Shown here in pieces: positions 27,501-35,000 of a stretch of DNA of 64,000 nucleotides. The translations under genes and the position numbers were made by a program. Source of the DNA: Pycnopodia helianthoides (taxonomy: Eukaryota; Echinodermata; Asteroidea; Forcipulatida; Asteriidae); the NCBI GenBank assembly GCA_032158295.1, contig CM063250.1:2859501-2923500 (forward strand). The letters are read 5' to 3'. Position 1 is the stretch's first letter, and each line of letters starts with the position of its first letter. Under the pieces are notes generated by a model. The model was not told the DNA's origin. It saw nothing but the letters and a program-made list of their open reading frames with translations, and did not search any database.

Positions 27501-28195
27501 AAAGTCAAGTGTAGTTTCACATGTTTTTGTGCGTTATTAATAAAATACCAACACATCTTATCAGTCTTTCTTAAATCTAAATATAGATTCATTACGGAAA
27601 TAATACACAATTCGTCGACTGCATACAAACTAACGAAAATAAAACATATTTTGAATGATATTATATTTACCATCCGTCCATATTTCTGAATAAAAAAAAC
27701 AGGAACTTATCAAAAATATGTTTGACATGAAAACATTTAAAGGAGAATTTCATTTAGATTTTTAGAACGCAATAAAAATGACAGTCAGTTAGATAGGCCA
27801 GGGGCCAGGTTAGTTAACATGTTTTAACATTGAGTTGACATAAACCAATTTTAAAGGAAAACTTGTAACAAGTTGTAACTGAACAATTGTAAGCATCAAC
27901 AAATTTGAAAAAATGTGCTTCAATGAATTTACATGAAAAGACGAACTTCCGGACAGACTATGTGGAGACAATTACATTTTGTTGCTGTTTATAATTGTGT
28001 ATTAAACTGTTTATCTGATGAAAATATGGAGGGGGGCCGATCCATATGTAAACTGTCTGGATTTGAACTAACGAGTCTAGTGTTAAAAAATACCATAATT
28101 CCTACCACATTATGGAACACATCTGAGTCCAGAATGTACTTGAAATCACTCTCTTCGCCCTCGTAAAGACTGCTTCCACCAAGAATGTCATCCAT
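257..28195 (-). CDS. CREB3L2: CREB3L1/2-family ER-anchored bZIP transcription factor (complete, 9 coding exons)
   Basis: Nine exons on the minus strand join with GT-AG introns and matching phases into 1668 nt, 555 residues, close to the roughly 520 residues of vertebrate CREB3L1 and CREB3L2. Seen in order: acidic N-terminus with ESDF (about 16-18); TEHSYSL in exon 2; KSEP and KIKLEP motifs in exon 3; LPPSPPSS in exon 4; LTEEEKRT before the basic region; [16 protein letters not shown] basic region (about 285-300); leucine zipper (308-345); one transmembrane helix (about 358-375); RML site (452-454); lumenal tail ending in NNSKNK. Family knowledge: the protein sits in the ER membrane, is cut in the Golgi by S1P and S2P, and its released N-terminus activates secretory-pathway genes through CRE/UPRE-like sites. 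The KIKLEP and transmembrane segments look nearer CREB3L2, but an invertebrate single copy could be co-orthologous to both paralogues, so the symbol is provisional. Confidence 0.93.
672..930 (+). repeat. tRNA-derived SINE (Ser/Leu-like head), copy 1
   Basis: The head GTCGTGGCCGAGTGGTCAAG (box A) and GCAAGTTCGAGTCC (box B), then GACACTTGTGTCC, then a body with AACCCAGTACAC and GGTTCGCCCCAGTGTTTCTG. The same structure recurs at 35869, 41085, 45202, 46885 and 47150. It is a SINE and not a tRNA gene because the acceptor stem does not close. Confidence 0.75.
1214..1243. repeat. A-rich (AAT)n simple repeat, probable retroelement tail
   Basis: AATAAACCAATAATAAAAAT followed by AATAATAATAA. It follows a CTTTCAGGCCGCTATGTTTG segment that resembles the 3' end of a SINE or LINE. 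Confidence 0.5.
1440..1695 (-). CDS. CREB3L2: CREB3L coding exon 8 (transmembrane helix and lumenal region)
   Basis: The acceptor is AATTCTGCAG and the donor is AAGTG|GTAAGTG; phase 0 in, phase 1 out. It begins [13 protein letters not shown], completing the helix begun in exon 7, and then a Tyr/Ser/Pro-rich lumenal stretch ([14 protein letters not shown]). Compared with vertebrate paralogues the lumenal spacer between helix and S1P site is long, about 75 residues. Confidence 0.9.
1885..2235 (-). repeat. Dispersed repeat with residual open frame, possible retroelement 3' remnant
   Basis: A 116-codon open frame on the minus strand lacks any domain I recognise. Its end carries ACCAGTGGTCTCGACGTTTC and GCTCGTCTTCAGAAGAG, elements that recur in degraded form at 29150, 31157-31290, 36634 and 38076. 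That points to an interspersed repeat rather than a gene. Element class not determined. Confidence 0.35.
3815..3979. mobile_element. AGGCCT-ended miniature inverted-repeat element, copy 1
   Basis: 165 bp bounded by perfect 12-bp inverted ends AGGCCTGGAATT and AATTCCAGGCCT. A second copy lies at 61532-61695. No coding capacity; non-autonomous. Confidence 0.75.
3985..4115 (+). repeat. SINE 3' tail fragment
   Basis: GCTACAGTGATTACATCTGC, then GAGGCATCCTTGG and CAGAAATACAAAATAAATTG match the 3' end of the SINE at 35869-36235 (GCTACAGTGATTAAGTTCAC and GAGGCATCCTTGG). The tRNA head is missing. Confidence 0.55.
4474..4509. repeat. Perfect 11-bp hairpin
   Basis: GCGACCAACCT and AGGTTGGTCGC separated by 14 nt. 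Lies downstream of other short ACTAGTC and CGTAGTT inverted and direct repeats (4380-4465). Confidence 0.6.
4958..5123 (-). CDS. CREB3L2: CREB3L coding exon 7 (leucine zipper)
   Basis: The acceptor is a T-rich tract plus TTTAG; the donor is CTGATG|GTAAGG, phase 0. It encodes the zipper with L/V heptads, [14 protein letters not shown], then TQSGTCLM, which is the start of the transmembrane helix. The exon boundary falls inside the membrane segment. If intron 7 were retained, translation would add 24 residues and stop at 4883, with no helix. Confidence 0.95.
5693..5751 (-). CDS. CREB3L2: CREB3L coding exon 6 (DNA-binding basic region)
   Basis: The acceptor is CTGTCTAG and the donor is AAGGAA|GTGAGT; phase 0 in, phase 2 out. 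A 59-bp exon encoding [20 protein letters not shown], including the family signature [12 protein letters not shown] that contacts DNA. Too short to appear as an ORF; found by splicing the neighbouring exons. Confidence 0.95.
6320..6466 (-). CDS. CREB3L2: CREB3L coding exon 5 (pre-basic conserved region)
   Basis: The acceptor is TTGCTGCAG and the donor is AACAAA|GTGAGT; both phases are 0. It encodes [20 protein letters not shown] and then a segment ending [10 protein letters not shown]. This block just before the basic region is the most diagnostic CREB3L1/2 sequence in the gene. Confidence 0.96.
6575..6670 (+). repeat. tRNA-like SINE fragment
   Basis: GCTCTAGAATGGCAGGGGTT followed by GTGGGTTCGAATCCCACC is a box-B-bearing head half, followed by CATCAGTGTATGGTAAAACC. 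It resembles the head at 16460-16560 in the opposite orientation. Confidence 0.45.
6715..6800 (-). repeat. tRNA-like SINE fragment (GGTTGAAC...GACTAGA family)
   Basis: Has GGGTTAAACTAAGAAAAATT and GACTAGAACG before an inverted box B (GGTTTGAACCTG). The same pattern recurs at 33040, 58325 and 63585. Confidence 0.45.
6922..7103 (-). CDS. CREB3L2: CREB3L coding exon 4 (Pro/Ser-rich segment)
   Basis: The acceptor is TTCTGAAG and the donor is CACAG|GTACAT; it enters in phase 1 and leaves in phase 0. It encodes [18 protein letters not shown] followed by a Ser/Pro-rich stretch, matching the PPTPPSSHGSDSEGS segment of the family. Likely disordered and a plausible phosphodegron or regulatory region (inference). 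Confidence 0.9.
7267..7515 (-). CDS. CREB3L2: CREB3L coding exon 3 (KxEP motifs)
   Basis: The acceptor is CATCTTCAG and the donor is AATAG|GTACAA; phases are 1 and 1. It encodes [10 protein letters not shown] and [12 protein letters not shown]. The two I-K-x-E motifs fit the sumoylation consensus, and the second aligns with a KIKLEP segment known from CREB3L2. No folded domain is apparent. Confidence 0.9.
7788..8235. mobile_element. TAAAGGT-ended inverted-repeat element, full copy
   Basis: Ends TAAAGGTAGGGTCATAGATT and, inverted, TAAAGGTGGGGTCATAGATC agree at 18 of 20 positions. The interior has no coding capacity. A truncated copy lies at 51099-51465 and an end fragment at 38195-38299. Confidence 0.75.
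8847..9039 (-). CDS. CREB3L2: CREB3L coding exon 2 (activation domain, TEHSYSL motif)
   Basis: The acceptor is CTCTTTTCAG and the donor is GAAG|GTTAGT; the exon enters in phase 0 and leaves in phase 1. It encodes LFDDPML and then [15 protein letters not shown], matching the DDP and AEHSYSL motifs conserved in CREB3L1 and CREB3L2 transactivation domains. Covers residues 31-94 plus one base. Confidence 0.9.
9160..9330 (+). repeat. Dispersed repeat with CCAAT and TATA-like motifs, copy 1
   Basis: Shares GAGGTCAAACAA, CAGCCAATG, GTGAGGGCGCTGTT and the spacing to a TATATAT box with 62262-62430. The CRE of the second copy is degraded here (CGACGCCGT). Confidence 0.6.
9496..9672. mobile_element. 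GGGCCC-ended inverted-repeat element, copy 1
   Basis: Begins GGGCCCATTTGCTTAAG and ends TTAAGCAGCCCTATGAAACA plus GGGCCC. The internal AACTATGCTTACCAGAAT is shared with the copies at 48814 and 54624. Confidence 0.75.
10320..10444. repeat. Palindromic ACAGCTA/TAGCTGT repeat, copy 1
   Basis: GGCTACAGCTATGGCTATG, then GACTGTTGCTAGC and CCATAGCCATTAATTC match 62121-62248; an inverted fragment lies at 49970-50022. Confidence 0.6.
11860..12260. repeat. Local tandem duplication of about 200 bp
   Basis: Two diverged units: both hold TCAACTTTGAA, CAACAG, TGTCTGACCATCAA, CAACATCACCCATTGTG and CCCCACTTTGATGTGGTAAA plus ATCTA.GCAGTACACC. Unit 1 is about 11860-12030, unit 2 about 12070-12260. Confidence 0.7.
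14268..14440 (+). repeat. Dispersed repeat, inverted partner of 24670-24865
   Basis: CAGTGGTCCGCTGGCCAAAT, TTTGAAATATG, and GTGAAATGACAAGCTAACTG pair as reverse complement with the region at 24670-24865. Confidence 0.6.
16460..16560 (-). repeat. tRNA-like SINE head (Glu/Asp-like boxes)
   Basis: On the minus strand TCCCGATGGTCTAGTGGTCA (box A) and GTTGGTTCGAATCCCAC (box B) are intact, but the would-be acceptor stem does not pair. Called a SINE head rather than a tRNA gene. Confidence 0.6.
20279..20292. promoter_or_regulatory. X-box-like palindrome (RFX site) in CREB3L intron 1
   Basis: GTTGCCATGGTAAC fits the RFX X-box consensus RYYNYY-N1-3-RRNRAC in full. RFX sites drive ciliary genes such as axonemal dyneins, and DNAH1 is the neighbouring gene, but this site is about 11.5 kb upstream of the DNAH1 ATG and inside another gene. 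Confidence 0.3.
22681..23021. mobile_element. TTAAAGG-ended inverted-repeat element (341 bp)
   Basis: Ends TTTAAAGGTATTGTACAC and GTGTACAGGGCCTTTAAA are inverted with two mismatches. Interior phrases such as CACGAGAAAATAGTGAAAA are shared, inverted, with 38712-39105 (TTTTTCACTATTTTCTCGTG). Confidence 0.75.
24670..24865 (-). repeat. Dispersed repeat, inverted partner of 14268-14440
   Basis: CAGTTAGCTTGTCATTTCAC, CATATTTCAAA, and GTTTGGCCAGCAGACCACTG are the reverse complement of the copy 10 kb away. Confidence 0.6.
28106..28195 (-). CDS. CREB3L2: CREB3L coding exon 1 (start codon, residues 1-30)
   Basis: The ORF opens at ATG 28195-28193 with MDDILGGSS and has G at -3 and G at +4, a good Kozak context. 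It encodes an acidic stretch with ESDF, like the NESDF region near the N-terminus of CREB3L1. The donor is GTG|GTAGGA, phase 0. Upstream in-frame sequence has no ATG before 28273, so this start was chosen. The next exon lies about 19 kb away. Confidence 0.82.
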
Positions 28196-28342
28196 AGCGA
28201 TGCTGTGCCGCGGTCGTTGGTCGGTCCGGTCCGAAATCGGGAAAATCTGGCAGGGTATCGGGACCCACTTCACTAGTTTTTCGGTTGATGTCTGCTAGAA
28301 CAGTGGACATATGGGTATGCGCCGTGCGTCAACAAACCACGG

Positions 28343-28350
28343 ATATATAT
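28343..28350 (-). promoter_or_regulatory. TATA-like box upstream of CREB3L
   Basis: AAATATATATCC on the minus strand, about 150 bp upstream of the start codon, would put the start of transcription near 28315 and leave a 5' UTR of roughly 120 nt. No transcript evidence is available here, so this is only positional. Confidence 0.35.
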
Positions 28351-28671
28351 TTCTGCAACATCCTGTGTCGGCTGAAAGCACTCACTGCGCACATGCACAG
28401 ACACTTAATTATGTAAATAATGACCCCGTAGTGCTCAGTGACCTTTTGTGGGCGGACGAAGGCTGTTCGTAAGATCTAACAATAAAAACACCGAGGAGCA
28501 TTTTAAAATTGTATTTTTGTTAAATAAGAGTGCAGCTCTTTCTTGAGATCTGTAGATAAAATGTATGTTGCAGAAGAACTTTCATACTTTGTTGACTTGC
28601 AATTTACTTTCGCCATATGGACACACATGATAAAAGACGAGATGCAAATCAGTATATTTTTTCGTTCACAG

Positions 28672-28683
28672 TGACGCCACGTC
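28672..28683. promoter_or_regulatory. CRE/UPRE-like site upstream of CREB3L
   Basis: TGACGCCACGTC combines a TGACG half-site with a CCACG core; read on the minus strand it is GACGTGGCGTCA, one base short of the UPRE core TGACGTGG. A CCAAT pentamer lies at 28707-28711. It sits about 480 bp upstream of the CREB3L ATG. CREB3L proteins bind such sites, so feedback is conceivable, but one match is weak evidence. Confidence 0.25.
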
Positions 28684-29216
28684 TTCTTTACGATAAACAG
28701 CTGTAGCCAATGGCATTCTCTATATTTTCGTAAAAACTGAATATTCAGAACTTGATGCAAGAACTTTGGTCTGTTGCAGAAATGTATCCGCCCATGAGTA
28801 GATTTAGAGTGTGTGATCACTACAAAACCACGTTTTGAAAGTGACGATTCAAAAGCTGCAGTTACACGATCGACGAGTAAGCACTATTGCATGAAATTGT
28901 GGATGAATCATGATTTCTGTCATGTTTTCAAGGCAAATAAACAAATAAAATCCTACAGATCCAGGTTCTGTGTAGAGCTATTAAAATGTGTTTTCGTTAA
29001 AAAAAACACACATTTTGTCTGCAGTTTCTAAGACTAAAGGGAAAACAATGTGACGGTTTACTTTAATTGAGAAAATACAACTAGCTGTTGCAACCTGCTT
29101 ACCATCATACCAACCAAAAGATAACATGGTATCAATGCAAACAAATGTGCAATAATGGCCTCACGTTACGACCCTAGCAGAGTCTTTCTCAAAGGACTAA
29201 TATAGTTCGTCGGCAC

Positions 29217-29515
29217 ATGACCTGTTCTTCCTCTTCGTTCTGCTGGCCAATCCCTACTGACTCCAACTACTTTTTCCATTATATTAATGGTCAAAGGGCC
29301 TTCATTTGCACCTTCATTGTATGGAATAACTTATCCCTTCATATTCGTCAAACTGACTCTCTTCAGATTTTCAAGGGACTTTTAAAGACTTATTTGTTTG
29401 AATCTTTATTTTTGTACCACTTGCTTTATCTATTTTATTTCATTGTTTTTTATATTTGTGTTGCGCATAGAGGGGCTCCTGCATTATGCGCTATATAAAT
29501 GTCTCGTATTATTAT
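29217..29515 (+). repeat. Non-LTR retrotransposon (LINE) 3' remnant
   Basis: The frame reads FIVWNNLSLHIRQTDSLQIF and then KTYLF, the typical C-terminal W-N-x-L...FK..L...L tail of CR1/Jockey-type reverse transcriptases. It is followed by GCGCTATATAAATG, a usual 3' end of such elements. Only the tail is left. Confidence 0.65.
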
Positions 29516-29522
29516 TTTTAAG

Positions 29523-29650
29523 GCCCTTTAGTGCAGTTTGTATGGATTTCATAAAATTTGTTGCATATTTTTGAGTTCCTGGTAAAAGGAGTTTATTGAT
29601 CGAGAGTGGTCTCCAAAAATTAGATTGTCAAAGCGAAATATTAAGTTTCT
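29523..29650 (+). repeat. Dispersed repeat, copy 1 (partner at 56630-56735)
   Basis: GTGCAGTTTGTATGG, TTCCTGGTAAA.GGAG, and GAGAGTGGTCTCCAAA occur as reverse complement at 56630-56735. Confidence 0.6.
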
Positions 29651-31076
29651 AAGAAAAATTGTGGATTTTTTGTTTATTTTTCCAAACTTATTTGCATTTT
29701 TCATTTTTGATCATTACGGATTTGAAATTATAGCACTGAGCCAACGAATTATGACTTTCTTTCTTTTCTCAGGCAACCCACAAAGCTTCGTGTTTGAAGT
29801 TTAGTGAAAATAACCCAAACTTAGATTTAACAAACACAACATTTCTGCATAGCATGTTTTTTCCCCAACTGTTTATTCAGCACTTTGCGTGCTATTTCAA
29901 AACGGTAAGAAATCATTTCTATCTTGGTAAGCAACTTGCACATCAGTAAGGTCAACACACTTTTCCAGCGTCTGCTGCAGTTTGAAGACTATCGATCCCA
30001 ATCACTTATCCGATCTTGATCAATTAACGTGTACGCCTAAGTTAATGTCTTTGGGCCGGTTATTATATAAAACAATCATTAGCCTATAAAAAAAAGGAAA
30101 AAGTGGGTTTTTTTTTTTTTTTTTTTACAGACGACAATCATTAATAGTGGACGTTCAAAAGAACGCCCTCTCGTGATGTTTAGAACGCAGAATTTTTACG
30201 CTGCTCACGAGCGGAGAAATAATGCACAGAACATGATCGGCTGGTACCCGGGATATTCACTTAGCAACGAGTAATTAATTGAACCTCGATCGCGATCGAT
30301 CTGAAAAGTTATGCTAAAAACGACCAAGTATTCAACCCAAAATAAACATCTTCAAGGAATCGTCCTATGTTTTGTGCACGACTGGAAAATGATGACATAG
30401 TAAAGAAGAGTGTGTTCCTGATTAGAAGCTATAAACGAGGGATTCGAGCTCGAGGTACATTTCGCCGTTAATAAATTCAATTCAATGATTATTATTTACT
30501 AAGATTACTGTTGAGTGTTGACATGTTCAGTGTTGTTTATGTTACTGTTTTTACTTTCGCACTATAGCAGTATTTACTGTATACTATGTTACATGTTGTT
30601 TATTTATTTATTGTCTTAATTATTGAGGGATTCCACTGAAGTTTTAGATAGATAAATAGATAAATTTAAGTATGTGCAATCTTAGTTTTAAAAACAGAAG
30701 TTTCCACTGTCAATCAAAGCAAAATTAAAGGTAAACAACATTCACAACAACAATCAATATCATCCTGTGAGTGGAGTGTGAGTGTGACCACTTTTCACGG
30801 GTTCATAGCTTTTTCTTTTAATTGAAAAAAAACCCCAAACTTATGCAATGTATCACAGATGTCCTATTTACAAACAACTATTGCAAACAACTAGTATTAA
30901 AACTCGAACATTGCACTTTCAGTTCACAGTGTCCTCAATGTTTGATGCATCCAATAAAGTGCACTGGGAAACAAGGCTCGTTTTCATGGCTCTGCCTACT
31001 GTAAGCAAAGAATCGGCGCTTACGGAAGCAGGAAATTCCACGCTTTGAATACTCTGTAGTGTAAAAAAAAATCTCT

Positions 31077-31434
31077 AAACTAAAAATAGTTTTAAAATAG
31101 ATTTGAAACTTAGCATGGTGAAGGTAATCAAGTGCGGTTTGCGGAGACACCTTGTTGTAGTAAATCTATTTATGAGCTCTGGTGGTTCCGAGAAGAACAA
31201 GTGGTTGAACAACTCTGTAAACAGTTTCTAGTAGTTTCAGAGTTGTTAAACCACTGGTTCTTTCTCAGAACCACCACAGCTCATTAAAAAAAGATTTATT
31301 ACATTGTGTCTCCGCAAATGTCACTCGATTGTATCTTCACCATGCAAAGTTTCAAATCCTACTTGTTATGGACTTCATAACCATAGCACTACAGTGAGCT
31401 TTCAGACCGAATTTTAAAAATTATTTTTAGTTTC
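31077..31434. mobile_element. Long fold-back (hairpin) element upstream of DNAH1
   Basis: Left arm 31077-31217 and right arm 31239-31434 are imperfect reverse complements around a 21-nt loop: AAACTAAAAATAGTTTTAAA, GATTTGAAACTTAGCATGGT, GTTTGCGGAGACAC, GAGCTCTGGTGGTTC and ACAACTCTG each recur inverted. The right arm has about 50 extra bases (31360-31410). No coding capacity. Confidence 0.75.
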
Positions 31435-31835
31435 AGCATGCATGATATTCTTCCAACTTAAATCTGATTTCCAATTTTTTGTCCACAGAAAAATCAGCAA
31501 AATTCTTATTCAAATGGTCTTAAAAGTCTATTAAAGCCTATTTCATTTGTACATGTAGGTCAGCCCTTGGTACTTTTCCCTAATTTTTTTTCAAGTGCCA
31601 AGTATCATGCCTGTTTCAATGAAACTAAAAATGATAAATTTATGTTTTTGATAGTTGTCAACCATGTACCTAGACTAAAATACCCATCTAGTTCAGAGCC
31701 GTTTGTGCTGTTGAATCTATCTAACTGGCATACTAACCCATGTTCCTTCTGTTTTCATTGGCCGTCATTGACATACAGTAGTGTTGATTTGTTTTCCTGA
31801 AATAAATGATCCGATATTGTTTCCTTGTATGCTAG

Positions 31836-32003
31836 ATGAGTTCCAGAAATTCCTTGAGTAGTCGGGATGGCGGGAGACCCTTCTCGGCCAACCGCACCCA
31901 GCTCCCACCGCGACGCAGAAACGGACGACCGCAGTATCCAGAAATTAAACAGAGGGGTTACTACTCCGATATTCTGAGTGGTGATGCACAACAGCGGCTT
32001 GGG
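31836..32003 (+). CDS. DNAH1: DNAH1 coding exon 1 (N-terminus)
   Basis: Residues 1-56, ending with [19 protein letters not shown]; donor GGG|GTATGT, phase 0. The ATG directly follows TGCTAG, and TAG is an in-frame stop. Kozak context is weak (T at -3). Either this is a real start or AG is a splice acceptor joining an unseen upstream exon. Vertebrate DNAH1 has about 50 more residues before the YSDIL block. Confidence 0.75.
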
Positions 32004-35000
32004 GTATGTCATTATTAAAGATGCTTCGTTGAATTGTTATTGTTAGCCGATTTGATCTAAAAACTTAGATCTAAATTTTAAAGGTTTTTTTGTATAGATT
32101 AAAGGAACTTACAGTTTCATTTAAAGCAAATTGCACACAAACATCCTGCCAATGATTATAGTTATAGTTAAATACAAATTAAAAATGAATTTACATTCCG
32201 TACATCAGCTATGTACAACCAATTTTGCATAGTTAAGTTTATTTTGTGCATTGGCCTCGGCATATGTGAAAGTTTTTGTATGTTTTCCATTGAAACAGAA
32301 TCATCTGTAATCTGTAAGAAAATCGTTCCATGGTGCAGCTTTAAAGTGTTTAGATAAATTTCATCCTTCTTGTAACATTCTTTCGTGGATGAGAACATTT
32401 ATTGTACGTATTTTCGTTCGAGAAAGTTCTTCTTTCTAATTCTCATTTAAAAACAAAATTAATCACCATGATATAGAAATATAAATTTTCATATCCCATA
32501 TGTTGTGATAATCGTAACCCTCCATCCTTCCAACGGTCGTCGTAGCCTAACGACCGTTGGGACGATCGAGGGATAAGTTTATTACAACTACGTCTGAGGT
32601 ACCTGTACTTTGTTCCCCATAGGACTAGGAAAACACAGAGTATGCAGTGCTTTATCATACATGAACATCTTGGTGTATGGTAAAAACCCAAAATTATGTA
32701 AATTTATGTAAATTGTGTTTTAATTGTTAAAGAAAATTTGTTGTTAATTCTTCAGAATGTCTTAAGCGGAGCAGAAACCCAGCAAGACACATTATGGAAC
32801 ATCGCGAAGGAAAATCACACACCAAAGGTTACGTCTTTCCAGGGTCCTCAAGGAGCTGAGCAAGCCGCAGAGGGACTAGGCAAACAAGTCTATGGACCTA
32901 CCAGTGAAATACTTACAAAATCGGTAGGATCATTTGAAACTGTTATTGTTTAATTATGATAAGGAGAAATTTATAACCCTTCAGACGTACTGTCGGCAAT
33001 TAAACATTAATTTAACTGATTGTTAATTCTGTTTAATTTTGGGTTGAACAGAGACAAAGTTATTAGAGTTGGATTTGAACCTGCAACCTCTACCAACTGA
33101 GCTATCTAACCCTAATGTTGGCGGTCTTTCTATTTTGTCAATATCTTTGTTCTGTTTTATCTTTATTAGTCACTTTTTCTTTGGTCAACCCAAATTTAAT
33201 TGAAATTTACTTGGTCAGTTTTCATTGTGGTTTATTACTTGAGAATTTTGTTTACTGTCAAATTTGTTTGTATTTATTTTATTGAAGAAGAAAATGATTT
33301 GACAAAAGAGTTTTGTAGAGAGTGCAAGACAGGTTGTGTATATTTCCCAGCAATTGTCAAAAACACAGTTGGATAAGAATATTTTCATTTTTTTTTTTGC
33401 CCCAGGACTTTCCAGAGAAGTCCTTTCTACCGAAAGTGCAGCTGCCTTACTTTGTGGCGCCCGGTCAGTGCCCACGTAAAATAGAGATCGAGCGCCGAAA
33501 ACGGCACTACCAGAACCAGAGTCTTGAAGATCTGCTGGCCACCGAAGGGGTCCAGACCGACGCCCTCATGCCCAAACAGATCACGCAGAAGATCTCGGTC
33601 AGGTTGAACGGCATAGACGGAGACGATGACCCGGCGCCGTTCCCAACATTCCTCCCACTGGATATCTTCACGGATATGGAGTTTGATTGTCGGACACCCC
33701 GGGAGTGGCTCAACATGGGGGTGGAGAACGGCCACAGGCTGCCAGTGCCCGCTAGAGCTTTACTACCAGCTTGGGATTCTCCAGAGAAATGTGAGTCTTG
33801 GAGTTTAGCTCTCTTAAATTTGCAAAAATTATTGAGAATGTAATTTATTGACTAATTTCCCGATGCCCAGAGCACTTACACGTGACTATTCTGGTGCAAA
33901 GGAATTGACTCCGGAAATGGCGGGAATGGTAGACGCGCATTGTGCATGGGATCAATACACTGAGACTGGCAGCCGTCTTCAGTGTTCCAATTTTTCCTTT
34001 GTAAAACCAATGCTTTAGCTTACTCCCGTAAGCAGTTGTGTAACCAGTGAAGGGGGGGGGGGGACAGCCTGCCCCATCTCAAAACCCTCCCCCCTCCCTC
34101 CCCTCTTGCCCACCCAAAAATAAGAACAAAAATAATGCACAAATGAATGTTTCAACTACGCTAAAATTCTTCCCCCAAAATAAAAATAAATAAACAAATA
34201 AATGAAAATGTCTGGTTACTCCACTGCCTATTGACTCCTTGCACCAACATCACATGCGTTATTGCCTGCCAAGGTCACCATTTTAGGAGTCGGTGGTAAG
34301 CGCGTAAACGCCACACCGCCTAAAATGCGCACTACAATGTAATAACACATGGGTACATTGACTCGCAAAGTGGCGCAACTAAGATTATTGTGTTGATGAC
34401 GTCAGGGGATTTGGGTCAATAGGTGAAATAAATCAGTCTTACTTATGTCTGAATGATTATGAAGGTAGTTGTCATAAATTTTATCCTTTTGAAACATTTT
34501 TATGCGCAGTGGATCCAAAGGACCCAAGCCTAGAGTATGAATGGTTTGATGGTGGAATGCTGGACTATGACAGTGAGACACAACTCTATCTGGTGCAGAA
34601 AACAGACTTGAACAACAGAATCTTAGATGAGGAAGGAAAGGTGGTGATCAACGGAGGCAAGAATGCTGATGGTATGTGTTGGGGAAGACTATTTGTTCCC
34701 TTCAATTGCATCTCAGAATTCCCCCCTTTCTCCTCAATTTCTAGAAATAAAAGATAAGGAGTTTCACCTGTACAAAGAGCGACAACAGGTACTGGAAACC
34801 ATGCCTTGTAAAATCCCTTTCCGGAGGCCATTGTGTAACCCTTGATTCCTTCGTTTTGTTGTTGTACAAATGTGGCATACAAGAATGGACAGGCTGCAAT
34901 CGTTGTTTGTCATTAAACTCGGCTCAATGGGAGGGAAGTCTGAGCATTCCGAGATTCCAGCATACCATGGCTGAATTTCGGCAAGGGCTCACGTCCGAGG

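Larger units (their letters stand above)
9040..28105 (-). other. CREB3L intron 1 (about 19 kb)
   Basis: No exon of a third gene was found on either strand; all open frames are short and without recognisable domains. It contains several repeats listed separately, many short poly-G/poly-C runs (10148, 11024, 12212, 15063, 17430, 18970) and an X-box-like palindrome (20279). Long stretches such as 18000-22500, 25000-27900 show nothing I recognise. Confidence 0.6.
28196..31835. promoter_or_regulatory. Intergenic region between divergent CREB3L and DNAH1
   Basis: About 3.6 kb separates the two start codons; the two genes are head to head, so promoters of both must lie here or in an upstream non-coding DNAH1 exon here. 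Contents: TATA-like and CRE-like sites (28343, 28672), LINE 3' remnant (29217-29515), a repeat (29523-29650), a poly-T tract (30105-30127) and a fold-back element (31077-31434). No other gene seen. Confidence 0.55.

Noticed and set aside
9040..28105. A nested gene in CREB3L intron 1
   Set aside because: All open frames there are under about 120 codons, lack recognised domains and many overlap repeats.
28196..28273. N-terminal extension of CREB3L upstream of MDDILGG
   Set aside because: The in-frame sequence is open but has no ATG; the first ATG with a good context is at 28195.
33427..33735. 102-codon open frame on the minus strand
   Set aside because: Antisense shadow of DNAH1 exon 3.
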